From the NCBI GenBank assembly GCA_963716525.1, contig OY970315.1:310001-374000 (forward strand): a stretch of 64,000 bases of DNA, given 5' to 3'. The stretch is from JBBREP01 sp963716525 (GTDB taxonomy: Bacteria > Actinomycetota > Acidimicrobiia > IMCC26256 > PALSA-610). Shown one piece after another: positions 18,190 through 28,662 of the stretch. How positions within the stretch are numbered: the first letter of the stretch is position 1; every line of letters begins with the position of its first letter. The notes beneath the pieces were generated by a model that saw only the letters and a list, made by a program, of their open reading frames with translations, made no database searches and was not told the DNA's origin. The position numbers and the translations under genes are program-made.

Positions 18190-19314
18190 CGACGGGCGCG
18201 GCGCGGCACCGGCCGCGTTGCCGCCGCGCCGGCCGGCGCGCATCGCCGGGGACTCCACGAAGTGCCACGACGCGTACGCGGTGGCGACCGCGAGTGGGAA
18301 CGAGAGCAGGAACATCGAGAGTGGCGAGCGTGCGAGACGCGAGGCGACGAGCGCCTGCTGGATGGGGTACGAGCAGATGTACATGCCGTACGACGGATCA
18401 CCGAGGCGGCGCACCCGGCGCGCCGCGCGGCCTCCGAACGCGCCTGCGCCGATCGTGGCCACGCCGACCCCGAGCAGGAAGAGCAGCGGCACGTCGAGGA
18501 GCATCGCGGTGGCCATCGCGACCAATCCCGGCAACAGAAGCAGCTTCACGTCGATGTGATGGCGCAGGCGTGCGAGCGCCACGCCGAGCAGGAACAACAT
18601 CCCGAGCTCGAGACCGTCGCGCGCCGTGAGGCCGAACAGCGACTGGTCGAGCCGGAGATGATCGAGGTCGACGCCGTAGTGGAACACGAACACCGTCGCC
18701 GCCAGCATGGCGAGCACGACCGTGGTACGCCGGAGCGCGCCGATGAGCCCGAGCAGCATCACGAGCACGTACGCCCACAGCTCGTATGGCAACGTCCACA
18801 ACGATCCGTTCACCGAGCCGTTGGGATGGTGCGTGAACACCCCGGGAAGATGGTGCTCCATGCCGAGGAGCATCGTGCTGTTGCGCAGCCCGTACTGCAG
18901 CGTCCGACGGCTCGTGAAGTACTCGCCCACGCTCTTCGACGACGCCAGCGGACCGACCACGCAGACGGTGAGCAGGACCACCACGACGAGCGCGGGGAAG
19001 ATGCGCGTGGCGCGGCGGCGCAGGAAGCCGGAGGCGGAGGGATGGCGTTCCCAGCTCGCGGCGACGAGGAAGCCGCTGATCACGAAGAACACGAGCACGC
19101 CGATGCGGCCGGCCAGGATCGTGTAGTGACCGACGTGGATCGAGGGTTTCGCCGCTCCGTGACCGGTCAGGTCGAACGAGTGCGCCACGACCACCACCGT
19201 GGCGGCGAGGATCCTGATGACGTCGAGCCCCTCGTAGCGCGTGGGGGCCGGCGTCGTGGTGGCGCTGGAGGCGATGGGGGCGTTCCTACCCGTCTCCTGC
19301 GTGGCCGTCACCAC
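18163..19314 (-). CDS. acyltransferase-3 family integral membrane protein
   Basis: A 383-residue protein with about ten hydrophobic helices. The family opening is RYEGLDVIRILAATVVVVAH, the helix-2 block GRIGVLVFFVISGFLVAASW, and the conserved Arg-rich loop RRRATRIFPALVVV. It should transfer acyl groups to exported sugars or lipids at the cytoplasmic membrane. Unlike the protein at 6.5 kb it lacks an extracytoplasmic SGNH domain. It starts at GTG (19312-19314) and overlaps the end of the P450 gene by 7 bp, so translation is coupled. Confidence 0.85.
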   Translation of the reverse strand: MVTATQETGRNAPIASSATTTPAPTRYEGLDVIRILAATVVVVAHSFDLTGHGAAKPSIHVGHYTILAGRIGVLVFFVISGFLVAASWERHPSASGFLRRRATRIFPALVVVVLLTVCVVGPLASSKSVGEYFTSRRTLQYGLRNSTMLLGMEHHLPGVFTHHPNGSVNGSLWTLPYELWAYVLVMLLGLIGALRRTTVVLAMLAATVFVFHYGVDLDHLRLDQSLFGLTARDGLELGMLFLLGVALARLRHHIDVKLLLLPGLVAMATAMLLDVPLLFLLGVGVATIGAGAFGGRAARRVRRLGDPSYGMYICSYPIQQALVASRLARSPLSMFLLSFPLAVATAYASWHFVESPAMRAGRRGGNAAGAAPRPSLVLQEAAA

Positions 19315-20552
19315 ACCAATGGAAGCGCATTCGCCTGGCGAATCCCTGGTGAGTAGCTGAGAGTGGTGCCGTCGGCCAGCGAGTAGTCGGGGATCCGCTT
19401 GTGGAACTCCTGGAGCGCGACCCGCAGCTCCAAGCGGGCCAGATGCGACCCGAGGCAGCGGTGCGGGCCGGCGCCGAACGCCACGTGGCGGTTCTCAGGC
19501 CGCTCGAAGGAGACCTCGAGCGGGTCGGGGAACTCCCGCTCGTCGAGGTTCGCCGCGCCGATCAGCGGCGTGAGCGAATCGCCCTTCTTCATCGGGCACC
19601 CGCCGAACTCGAAGTCCTTGGCCACGGCGCGTGCCACCATCATCACCGGTGTCTCGTGGCGGAGCAGTTCCTCCACGGCGTTCGCCACGAGCTCGGGGCG
19701 CTCGACGATCTGGCGGCGCCGGTCGGGGTGCTGGGCGAGATACGCGATCATGCAGTCGAGCGTGGCCGTCACCGTGTCGAGGCCGGCGAGCAGCAGCAGG
19801 TGGCACATGCCGAGCAGCTCCTCGTCGGTGGGGGGACGGCTGTCGACCTGGCCGTGCACGATGCGCGACAGCAGCGCGTCGTCGGGGTGCGCGCGCTTCG
19901 CGGCGATGGCCTCGCGGAAGTACTGCGTGATCTCCTTGCCGGTCTGCTCACGGATACGCGCCGCGCCCTCGAAGTCGGTCGGGTCGACGTCGGGGCGGAT
20001 CGTGTTGTCACGCCACTGCAGGAGCTTGGGCAGATCGTCCTGTGACATGCCCATGAGTCGCAGGAACACCGTCGACGGCAGCGGCGTGGCGACCTCCTCG
20101 TGGAAGTCACACGTGTTGTGCTCGACGAACGCGTCGATGAGCGACCCGATCAGCACGCGCACGTCGGGCTCGAGCGCAGCCATGTTCTTCGGCGAGAACT
20201 CTGGGTCGAGCAGGCGGCGGTACTTCACGTGCTCGGGCGGGTCGACCTGCAGCGGGATCAGCCGTTGTTCCTGGCCGATGCTCACCGCGTCGGGCCCCGA
20301 CGAGAACACCTCAGGGTTGCGCAGCGCCGCCATCACGTCCTCGTAGCGCGACACGATCCAGCCGGTGGACGACCCCATGATGGGTCCGGAACTCGCGACG
20401 GGGCATTCCTCACGCAGCCGGCGGTAGGCCTCGCGAGGGTCGGTGGCAGTGGTGGGTTCCCAGAGCAGCGTGGTCGGTGACGGCGCACCGTCGCCGCCAC
20501 CGTCGGTGGTCGCGACGCCGGACGTGGGCTCGGACGAGCTGCCGTAGGTCAT
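19308..20552 (-). CDS. cytochrome P450
   Basis: A 414-residue soluble monooxygenase. The I-helix motif is LLLLAGLDTVTATL, the ExxR pair lies in VEELLRHETP, and the haem-ligand loop is FGAGPHRCLGSHLARLEL with the axial Cys. The start is MTYGSSSEPTSGV, chosen over an upstream extension that has no P450 character. The substrate is unknown; sterols, terpenes or other hydrophobic compounds are typical. A CTGAC-N6-GTCAG dyad begins 13 bp upstream of the start and may control it. The fumarase gene is divergent. Confidence 0.92.
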   Translation of the reverse strand: MTYGSSSEPTSGVATTDGGGDGAPSPTTLLWEPTTATDPREAYRRLREECPVASSGPIMGSSTGWIVSRYEDVMAALRNPEVFSSGPDAVSIGQEQRLIPLQVDPPEHVKYRRLLDPEFSPKNMAALEPDVRVLIGSLIDAFVEHNTCDFHEEVATPLPSTVFLRLMGMSQDDLPKLLQWRDNTIRPDVDPTDFEGAARIREQTGKEITQYFREAIAAKRAHPDDALLSRIVHGQVDSRPPTDEELLGMCHLLLLAGLDTVTATLDCMIAYLAQHPDRRRQIVERPELVANAVEELLRHETPVMMVARAVAKDFEFGGCPMKKGDSLTPLIGAANLDEREFPDPLEVSFERPENRHVAFGAGPHRCLGSHLARLELRVALQEFHKRIPDYSLADGTTLSYSPGIRQANALPLVW

Positions 20553-20565
20553 GGGGGACACATTA

Positions 20566-20581
20566 CTGACGACCGTGTCAG
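20566..20581. promoter_or_regulatory. CTGAC-N6-GTCAG dyad between P450 and fumarase genes
   Basis: Two inverted pentamers, CTGAC and GTCAG, six bases apart lie in the 73-bp divergent spacer. The same half-sites with five-base spacing occur at 33964-33986. It could be an operator for a TetR-type regulator; no binding evidence exists. Confidence 0.35.
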
Positions 20582-20625
20582 CATCCATCCGTTCCGCCCC
20601 GGTCGGGGGCGCGAAAATCGGCGCC

Positions 20626-22261
<1,636 letters not shown>

Positions 22262-22262
22262 C

Positions 22263-22306
22263 CATGCGTCGTTTGGGACCGCTATTTGGTACCCAAACGA
22301 CGCATG
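22263..22306. repeat. 44-bp palindromic element, copy 2
   Basis: Same 15-bp arms as copy 1 (CATGCGTCGTTTGGG and complement) around the loop ACCGCTATTTGGTA. Here the stem extends by four more pairs (TGAC/GTCA), so 22259-22310 is one dyad that includes the fumarase stop codon. It lies between two convergent genes, as copy 1 does. Confidence 0.92.
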
Positions 22307-22307
22307 G

Positions 22308-24587
22308 TCAGTGGCGGAGGGCGCGCCAGACTCGCTCGGGGGTGAGCGGCATGTCGAGGTGCTGCACCCCGAGGTGCGACACGGCGTCGATCACCGCGTT
22401 CTGCACCGCGGGCGTGGCGCCGATCGTGCCGGCCTCGCCGACACCCTTGGCGCCGAGCGGGTTCAGCGGTGACGGCGTCTCCTGGACGACCCGCTCGAAG
22501 CTCGGCAGCTCGCTCGCCGCAGGGAACGCGTAGTCGGCGAAGTTCGTGGTGAGCGGGTTCCCGTCGGCGTCGTAGCGCATCTCCTCGTAGAGCGCCTGGC
22601 TGATCCCGGACGCGACGCCGCCGTGCACCTGGCCGTCGAACAGCATCGGATTGACGATCGTGCCCGCATCGTCACACGCCACATGACGCAGCGGCGACAC
22701 CGCGCCGGTGGCGCGGTCGACCTCGACGACGGCGAGGTGCGTGCCGAACGGGAACGAACCGGCGGTCTCCTCGAAGTCGACCGCGGCACGCAGGATCCCC
22801 TCGTCGAGCTGCGTCGAGGCCGCCGTGGCAAGGTCGGACCAGGACCGCGCGATCGCCGGCGTGCCCGCCACGTGGAACGCGCCGCGCTCGCGGTCGTGCA
22901 CCACGTCGGCCGGATCGGCTTCCAGCAGGTCGGCGGCCAATGCCTTCGCCCGTTCCACGAGAGCTTCCGACGCCCGCCAGACCGCACTGCCGCCGGCCTG
23001 CAGGGATCGTGACCCACCGGTGCCCCCGCCCCGCGGCACCACGTCGGTGTCGCCGTGGCGCACCTCGATCCGCTCGAACGGGATACCGGTGAGATCGGCG
23101 GCGATCATCGCGAACGCGGTGTGATGACCCTGGCCGTGCGGGCTCGTGCCTGTGTGCACGATCGCGCCACCCGCGACGGTCACCTCGATCGCACCGAACT
23201 CGCCGGAGCCGTCGCCGTTGGTGATCTCGACGTAGCTCGCGAGTCCGATCCCGAGCAGCTTGGGGTCACCCGCGTTCCTCCGGCGGTCCTGCTCCTTGCG
23301 CAGCCCCTCGTAATCGGCGGCTGCGAGCACCCGGTCGAGCGCGCCCTCGTAGTTCCCGCTGTCGTAGCGCGCCTTCGTCCGCGTGGTGTACGGGAACGCG
23401 TCGGGCGCGATGAAGTTCGCCCGGCGGATCTCGGCGGGATCGGCACCGATCTCCTGCGCGAAGCGGTCGACCATGCGTTCGACCGCTGCCGTCGCCTCGG
23501 GACGTCCCGCGCCGCGGTACGCGCCGATCGGCGTGGTGTTCGTGACCGCGGCGACGATCTCCACGTCGACCTTGTCGAAGGTGTACACGCCGCCGGCCAT
23601 GAGCCGCGTGAGATACGGCAGCATGACGCCGTCGAACGGGTACGCGCCGCAGTCGGCCAGCACGCGGAGCCGGTAGGCCACGAGCCGGCCGTCGCGCGTG
23701 CCGCCGAGCTCGCACTCGTGCACCTGGGCACGGCCGTGATACATGCCGAGCATGTTCTCGGTGCGCGTCTCGGCCCAGCGCACCGGGCGGCCGAGGTCGC
23801 GCGCGAACCAGGCGAGCAGCAGCTCCTCGGGATAGTCGCCGCTCTTGCCGCCGAAGCCGCCGCCCACGTCGGGCGCGAGCACGCGCACCTGCTCGTGCTC
23901 GAGGCCGTACGTCTTGGCGAGGCTGTTGCGCGTGCCGTGTGCCCCCTGCGTGCACGAGTACTGGTGCAGGCGCGGTGCCCCGCTCCCGGTGCCGGCCCAC
24001 CAGGCCACCGCGGCCCGCGGCTCCATCGGCGCGACCGCGACGCGCTGGTTCACCAGGCGCTCGCGCACGACCACGTCACAGCCGTCGAACAGACCGTCGG
24101 GAGCGCGGAACGGCGCGTGCAGGGCGACGTTCGTGCCGGCCTCGGGGAACAGCAGGGGCGCGCCGGGGCGCAACGCGTCGTCGATGCCCACGACGACCGG
24201 GAGCGGCTCGTAATCGACCACGACGGCCTCGGCCCCGTCGACCGCCTGCGCGAGCGTCTCGGCCACCACGGCTGCGACGAGCTCGCCGACGAACCGCACC
24301 GTGCCCGCGGCGAGCAACGGCAACCCCATTGCCTCCGGCACACGCGGCATGTCGACGCGTTTCGGCGCCAGCCCGACGTCGGCCGCGGTGTACACGGCGA
24401 GCACGCCCGGCATCGCACGGGCACCGGAGGTGTCGATGCCGGCGATGCGCGCGTGGGCGACGGTCGAGGTGACGTAGACGACGTGCGCGGCACCGTCGAC
24501 CTCGATGTTGTCGATGTAGCGGTCGCCGCCGGTGAGGAACCGCGGGTCCTCCGCGGCGCGCAGCACGCGTGTGCCGAGAATGCTCAC
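22308..24587 (-). CDS. xanthine dehydrogenase/CO dehydrogenase-family molybdenum hydroxylase, large subunit
   Basis: A 759-residue molybdopterin-binding subunit starting at a GTG that overlaps the upstream stop as GTGA. Conserved blocks are GGGFGGKSGDYPEELLLAWF, the active-site loop PIGAYRGAGRPEATAAVERM, the HTGTSPHGQGHHTAFA segment and the C-terminal GAKGVGEAGTIGATPAV, whose Glu is the catalytic base. AYRGAGR marks the form II / aldehyde-oxidase-like group rather than true aerobic CO dehydrogenase (AYxCSFR). No FAD or iron-sulfur subunit gene is adjacent, so partners must be encoded elsewhere. The substrate is unknown. Confidence 0.9.
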   Translation of the reverse strand: MSILGTRVLRAAEDPRFLTGGDRYIDNIEVDGAAHVVYVTSTVAHARIAGIDTSGARAMPGVLAVYTAADVGLAPKRVDMPRVPEAMGLPLLAAGTVRFVGELVAAVVAETLAQAVDGAEAVVVDYEPLPVVVGIDDALRPGAPLLFPEAGTNVALHAPFRAPDGLFDGCDVVVRERLVNQRVAVAPMEPRAAVAWWAGTGSGAPRLHQYSCTQGAHGTRNSLAKTYGLEHEQVRVLAPDVGGGFGGKSGDYPEELLLAWFARDLGRPVRWAETRTENMLGMYHGRAQVHECELGGTRDGRLVAYRLRVLADCGAYPFDGVMLPYLTRLMAGGVYTFDKVDVEIVAAVTNTTPIGAYRGAGRPEATAAVERMVDRFAQEIGADPAEIRRANFIAPDAFPYTTRTKARYDSGNYEGALDRVLAAADYEGLRKEQDRRRNAGDPKLLGIGLASYVEITNGDGSGEFGAIEVTVAGGAIVHTGTSPHGQGHHTAFAMIAADLTGIPFERIEVRHGDTDVVPRGGGTGGSRSLQAGGSAVWRASEALVERAKALAADLLEADPADVVHDRERGAFHVAGTPAIARSWSDLATAASTQLDEGILRAAVDFEETAGSFPFGTHLAVVEVDRATGAVSPLRHVACDDAGTIVNPMLFDGQVHGGVASGISQALYEEMRYDADGNPLTTNFADYAFPAASELPSFERVVQETPSPLNPLGAKGVGEAGTIGATPAVQNAVIDAVSHLGVQHLDMPLTPERVWRALRH

Positions 24588-25144
24588 GATCGGTTCGCCC
24601 GGTTCGCGCCCACCGAGGCGATCGCCGGCTTCCAGTGCTCGAGGCCGGGCACCACCGCGCCCGCGACCTTCGCGCCCTCGTCGGCCATCCGCAGCTCCAC
24701 CATCGCCTCCCAGTGCTCCTGCTCCTCGAATGCGCGCGCCTCGGTGTCGGTCATCGCGCCTCCCTGCTCGCGCAGCGTCATCACGCTGTCGGGCGACAGC
24801 AGTGCCACGTAGCCGGGGTTCACCGCCACGAGGTACCGCTTCGCCGGCACGTGCCCCCGCACGAGGGCGGCGACACGCGCGCCGAGCACGGTGCGCACCG
24901 CGGAAGCGGCCATCGCCGCGTGGCGCGGCTGGCCCGCGGTGTCCCACGGGTGCGCGAGATCGTGCACGAGGCCGGCAACCTGCAACTCGGCGTCGCCGGG
25001 CCGGGCGCGCTCGAGCAGCGCCGCGCACTGCAGCGCATGATCGAGCTCGCTACCACCCTCGATGTCGACCGACGGCAGCGTCGCGAGGCCCTCGAGATGC
25101 TCGAGGAGCTCGTCGACGTCTCCGAAGGTACGCAGGCCTCTCAT
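24584..25144 (-). CDS. HD-domain protein, PhnZ-like
   Basis: A 186-residue protein with an HD-type metal site: His in ELDHALQCAALLERA and the His-Asp pair in VAGLVHDLAHPWD. The order HALQ then HD with a short C-terminal helix bundle resembles PhnZ/MIOX-like di-iron oxygenases, which oxidise hydroxy-phosphonates or polyols, more than cyclic-nucleotide phosphodiesterases. This assignment is inferred. It overlaps the molybdenum-hydroxylase gene by four bases. The start ATG lies in an 8-bp tandem repeat. Confidence 0.75.
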   Translation of the reverse strand: MRGLRTFGDVDELLEHLEGLATLPSVDIEGGSELDHALQCAALLERARPGDAELQVAGLVHDLAHPWDTAGQPRHAAMAASAVRTVLGARVAALVRGHVPAKRYLVAVNPGYVALLSPDSVMTLREQGGAMTDTEARAFEEQEHWEAMVELRMADEGAKVAGAVVPGLEHWKPAIASVGANRANRS

Positions 25145-25180
25145 CGCCTCATCGCCTCATCGCCTCATCGCCTCATCGGT
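25141..25180. repeat. 8-bp tandem repeat (TCATCGCC)5 at a gene start
   Basis: Four perfect TCATCGCC units and a fifth ending GGT run from 25141. On the minus strand each unit holds an ATGA, and the last ATG is the start codon of the HD-domain gene; the other ATGs run into early stops. The array is a likely slippage site that would vary leader length. Confidence 0.85.
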
Positions 25181-25195
25181 GCACGGGTGCACGGG

Positions 25196-26053
25196 TCAGT
25201 AGGACCGCACCGAGGCCGGTGCGGTCGCGATGTACGACGCGATCGCGGCGCGCCGGTAGCAGATGTGCATGTCGTCGTCGGAGAACCGCACGGTGCGGTC
25301 ACCGTCGATCGTGAACTCCGGGAACCGCTCGGCGAACGCGGCGCGCGCCTCGTCGGACAAGGGCTGGCGGAGCTCGATCTCGAAGTCGTACGGCGGCACG
25401 GGCTCGGGCAGGGCGATCCCGCCCGCTCGCCGCAGCGCTCGCTCGGCCGCGGCGGCGATGATCCCGCGGGCGCGCGCCGGCGGGATGATCGCTCCTGCGG
25501 TGTGCGACAGCGCCCGCTTCACGCACGCGGTTTCGATACCGGGCACGAACTTCTCCATGCGCGCGCACACCACGTCGTCGCCCGCGATGAGCACGGTCGG
25601 CACGCCGTATGCCGCGGCGACGGTCGCGAAGATCTCGCCCTCGCTGATCGGGCGGCCGTTGCACCGCACCACCTTGTAGTCGCCGTAGCTGATCGTGTGC
25701 GCGCAGATTCCCGGGTAGTCGCCCGCCGCGGCATGGTGGCCCACGAGGAGCACGGCGTCGAACGACTCGTCGAGCGCGGCGATCGTGGTGGCACCGCCCC
25801 GCGGCATGCCCCGCACGACCTCCACGTCGGGATCGATCTCGTCGAGCACGAGGTTGCACAGCATCTCGACGCCGTGGTTCTCCTCGACGACGATCTTGGT
25901 CGCGCCGGCCGCGCGGGCACCGGCGGCCGCCGCGTTCACGTCGGCCGTCATCCACGACCACGCGCGCTCGTAATCGCGGCCCGTGCTGGACACGTCCTGC
26001 CAGCGGGTGACCCCGCTGATCCCCTCCATGTCCACCGAAACGAAGATCTTCAC
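25196..26053 (-). CDS. M55-family metallopeptidase (DppA-like D-aminopeptidase)
   Basis: A 285-residue protein with the family N-terminus MKIFVSVDMEGISGV, whose Asp and Glu bind zinc. Further conserved blocks are KIVVEENHGVEM, LLVGHHAAAGDYPGICAHTI and VLIAGDDVVCARM. DppA-type enzymes hydrolyse D-alanyl peptides and form a ring decamer. It precedes the HD-domain and molybdenum-hydroxylase genes on the same strand, 52 bp away, with the tandem array in between. Length is normal for the family. Confidence 0.88.
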   Translation of the reverse strand: MKIFVSVDMEGISGVTRWQDVSSTGRDYERAWSWMTADVNAAAAGARAAGATKIVVEENHGVEMLCNLVLDEIDPDVEVVRGMPRGGATTIAALDESFDAVLLVGHHAAAGDYPGICAHTISYGDYKVVRCNGRPISEGEIFATVAAAYGVPTVLIAGDDVVCARMEKFVPGIETACVKRALSHTAGAIIPPARARGIIAAAAERALRRAGGIALPEPVPPYDFEIELRQPLSDEARAAFAERFPEFTIDGDRTVRFSDDDMHICYRRAAIASYIATAPASVRSY

Positions 26054-26167
26054 GAGACTTCAGTCTCGCGCGGGGCCGAAGCGGCCGCTCGAGCGGGCCA
26101 ATGCCTCAAGTCGAGAAGGCCCGAACACCGATACGAGACCGGGCCGGGCTGGGTCCGGGAGCACCAC

Positions 26168-27094
26168 ATGCATGCAGGGGCCCACCGCGCCACGCGCGGC
26201 CGGCTGGTCATCGTCGCGGTCGCAGTCGCGCTCGTCGGTGCGCTGGCGCCCGCGGCGAGCGCGAAGGTGACCGCGAAACACCGCGCCGCGCCACGCAAGC
26301 CCCTCCCGCGCACTGGTCTGATCGTGTCGGCATGCCGCTTCTCCCACCGGTCGAACGACGACCCGATCGTGTTCCCCGCGCTGGCGGGCGTGTCGCACAG
26401 CCACGACTTCTTCGGCAACGTCACCACCGACGCGAGCTCGACGTATGCGTCGCTCGAAGGCCGCTCGACCACGTGTGGTGTCGCCGGCGACACCGCCGCC
26501 TACTGGGCTCCCACGCTGTTCGTGAACGGGGTGGCCGCGCGGCCGGCGGGCATGCTCGCCTACTACGCGGTGTTCGGCCACCAGCCCGTGCACACGCTCC
26601 CGATGGGTCTCGAGATGGTGGCGAAGGGCTCGGCGAGCGTGCGCTTCTCGTGCTTCCGCCACCAGATGCCGACCGCCGCGTACGTGCACATGCCGACATG
26701 CAAGCCCGGTGAGCTCATGTCGGTCGGCGTGAACTTCCCGAGCTGCTGGAACGGCACCGACCTCGACAGCCCCGACCATCGCTCGCATATGGCCTACGCG
26801 AGCTTCGGGGTCTGCCCGGCCGGATATCCCGTCGTCGTGCCACGGCTCGCGATCTGGATCACGTACAAGGCGGCACCGCGCGGCGCGCAGATCACGCTCT
26901 CGTCCGGCGGCCTGGACACCGCGCACGCCGACTACGTCAACGCGTGGGATCCGCACACACTGTCGACGCTCGAGCGCTTCTGCCTCGCCGGCCACCGCGA
27001 GTGCTACAAGGCGATGGGCCGGGTGTTGCGGAACCTACGACTCGCGCACAACAGTCTGGCCGCCACGGTGAGCGCCCCACCCGCCGGCTCGTAG
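26168..27094 (+). CDS. secreted DUF1996-domain protein
   Basis: A 308-residue exported protein. The N-terminus MHAGAHRATRGRLVIVAVAV then ALVGALAPAASA is a signal peptide. The body has the DUF1996 landmarks ACRFSHRSNDDPIVFPAL, SHSHDFFGN, the paired FPSCWNG and SPDHRSHMAYA segments, and CPAGYPVVVPRL. Conserved His, Asp and Cys residues suggest a disulfide-bonded, possibly metal-binding or glycan-active fold. Function is not established for the family. It stands alone, convergent with the kinase-like gene downstream. Confidence 0.82.
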   Translation: MHAGAHRATRGRLVIVAVAVALVGALAPAASAKVTAKHRAAPRKPLPRTGLIVSACRFSHRSNDDPIVFPALAGVSHSHDFFGNVTTDASSTYASLEGRSTTCGVAGDTAAYWAPTLFVNGVAARPAGMLAYYAVFGHQPVHTLPMGLEMVAKGSASVRFSCFRHQMPTAAYVHMPTCKPGELMSVGVNFPSCWNGTDLDSPDHRSHMAYASFGVCPAGYPVVVPRLAIWITYKAAPRGAQITLSSGGLDTAHADYVNAWDPHTLSTLERFCLAGHRECYKAMGRVLRNLRLAHNSLAATVSAPPAGS

Positions 27095-27126
27095 CGCGAC
27101 CCGGGACTGCGGGCGCTATCGCACGT

Positions 27127-28155
27127 TTAGGCGATGCGCGACCACACGTAGTCGAGCACCGGATTGTCGTCGCCGGCCACACCCGGATAGCGGGTTCCGG
27201 TGCGGGCCGCGAGGCGCGCCTGGCATTCGTTGATCGCGGTCGACCGCACAAGCGCGAACACTTCGTGCCACTCCAGGTGCTCGACGTCGCGGCCGAGCGC
27301 GCGCACGTAGCAATCGACCACACCAGCGCGGTCGAGGAAGCCAGGCACCGTACGGCCAACGAAGTGCGTGGCGAGCGCGTCGAGCGCGAGGTACCAGCCG
27401 AGGTCCATCTCCGGGGGACCGAACGTGGCGCCTTCCCAGTCGATCAGCGCGGCGATGTCGCCCGACTCGCGCCAGATCACGTTGCCGAGTCGGGCATCGC
27501 CCCACAGCAGCGACGGCACCGACCCCTCGTGGGCCACCGGCGCGTGTGCACGGCACCATGCGAGCGCACCGGCGAGCCGCCGGGTCGGTGCGCCGTCCGC
27601 GGCCCAGTCGACGTACCGCTCCCAGTACGTCAGCTCGGCATCGACGCCCCGCCGCAACTGGGGATCGATCGACGCTCCCGCTCGCACGGCGTACGCGTGC
27701 AGTGTGGCGAGCATCGTGACGAAGCGCTCGTGCACTTGCCGCTGCTCCTCAGGCGCACGGGCGAGCAGCCACCCGTCGAACGCCGGCACGTCGCCGAGCA
27801 CGTGCCCGTCGACGTGGGCCATCATCACGAACGGCGCGCCGAGCCAGCGCTCGTCGAGCTCGACCGCGACGACCGCCGGCGCCGGCACCGGTGAACCCGC
27901 GAGGGCGCGCAGCACCGCCGCTTCGACCGCTACGTCGTGCTCCGGGAAGGACGGCACGAGCGGTGGCATCCGCAGCACGACGGTGCGCTGCGCGGGGGCC
28001 GAGAGCTCGGCCATCACCGTCTCGTTCGTCCACCCCGACGACGGGCGCCGGAGCTCGACAACGCGTGAGGCTCCGAGCGGGCCGCCTCGAGTGGCGAGCC
28101 AGCGATCGAGGCCGGCGATCAAGGTCGCGTCCTCGCGCGCCGGTCCCGCAGCCAT
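27127..28155 (-). CDS. phosphotransferase (APH) family protein
   Basis: A 342-residue kinase-like protein. The start segment has the ATP lobe SGWTNETVMAELS, followed by the substrate lobe with catalytic SLLWGDARLGNVIW (Brenner-type motif with Asp and Asn) and metal-binding ALIDWEGATFG. Actinobacterial members of this group are often found with acyl-CoA dehydrogenases and are thought to phosphorylate hydroxyacyl substrates, not antibiotics. A paralogue lies at 38.3 kb. The start ATG at 28155 is divergent from the thioesterase gene, 36 bp away. Confidence 0.83.
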   Translation of the reverse strand: MAAGPAREDATLIAGLDRWLATRGGPLGASRVVELRRPSSGWTNETVMAELSAPAQRTVVLRMPPLVPSFPEHDVAVEAAVLRALAGSPVPAPAVVAVELDERWLGAPFVMMAHVDGHVLGDVPAFDGWLLARAPEEQRQVHERFVTMLATLHAYAVRAGASIDPQLRRGVDAELTYWERYVDWAADGAPTRRLAGALAWCRAHAPVAHEGSVPSLLWGDARLGNVIWRESGDIAALIDWEGATFGPPEMDLGWYLALDALATHFVGRTVPGFLDRAGVVDCYVRALGRDVEHLEWHEVFALVRSTAINECQARLAARTGTRYPGVAGDDNPVLDYVWSRIA

Positions 28156-28191
28156 CGTCGCAACGTACTGCGACCACGTAACGTCGATCCG

Positions 28192-28662
28192 GTGACGAAC
28201 GAGCAATCCGCTCCGGCCGCCGTACCGGTGGGGCCCAGCCACCTGGCCGTGGTCCCGATCGCGGACACGTTCCTCGCGGGCATCCACGAGCACATCGTGC
28301 GGCACGACGACGGCAGCCTCAGCTGCGCGCTGCCGGTCGGCACGCACCTGCTCCAACCGATGGGCATCGTCCACGGCGGCGTCTACGCGTCGATCGCCGA
28401 GACACTCGCGAGCATGGGTTCGGCCCTCGCGGTGGGCATCGATTCCGGCATGGTGGTGATGGGCCAGTCGAACAACACCACGTTCCTGCGCTCGGTGCGC
28501 GACGGCACGATCCACGCCACCGCCACGGCCCGCCACAAGGGCCGCACGACGCTGGTGTGGCAGGTCGACATGCTCGACGGCGACGGCCGGCTCTGCGCCA
28601 CCTCGCAGGTGACGATTGCCGTCCGCCCACAGCGACCGGCGCCGGGCGATGGTCGAGCCTGA
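28192..28662 (+). CDS. PaaI-family acyl-CoA thioesterase (hotdog fold)
   Basis: A 156-residue single hotdog-domain protein. The family signature is MGIVHGGVYASIAETLASMG, where His-Gly-Gly precedes the long central helix, followed by strands NNTTFLRSVRDGTIHATATA. It should hydrolyse aryl- or acyl-CoA. Starting at GTG 28192, it overlaps the next gene by 14 bp, so the two are probably cotranscribed. Confidence 0.87.
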   Translation: MTNEQSAPAAVPVGPSHLAVVPIADTFLAGIHEHIVRHDDGSLSCALPVGTHLLQPMGIVHGGVYASIAETLASMGSALAVGIDSGMVVMGQSNNTTFLRSVRDGTIHATATARHKGRTTLVWQVDMLDGDGRLCATSQVTIAVRPQRPAPGDGRA

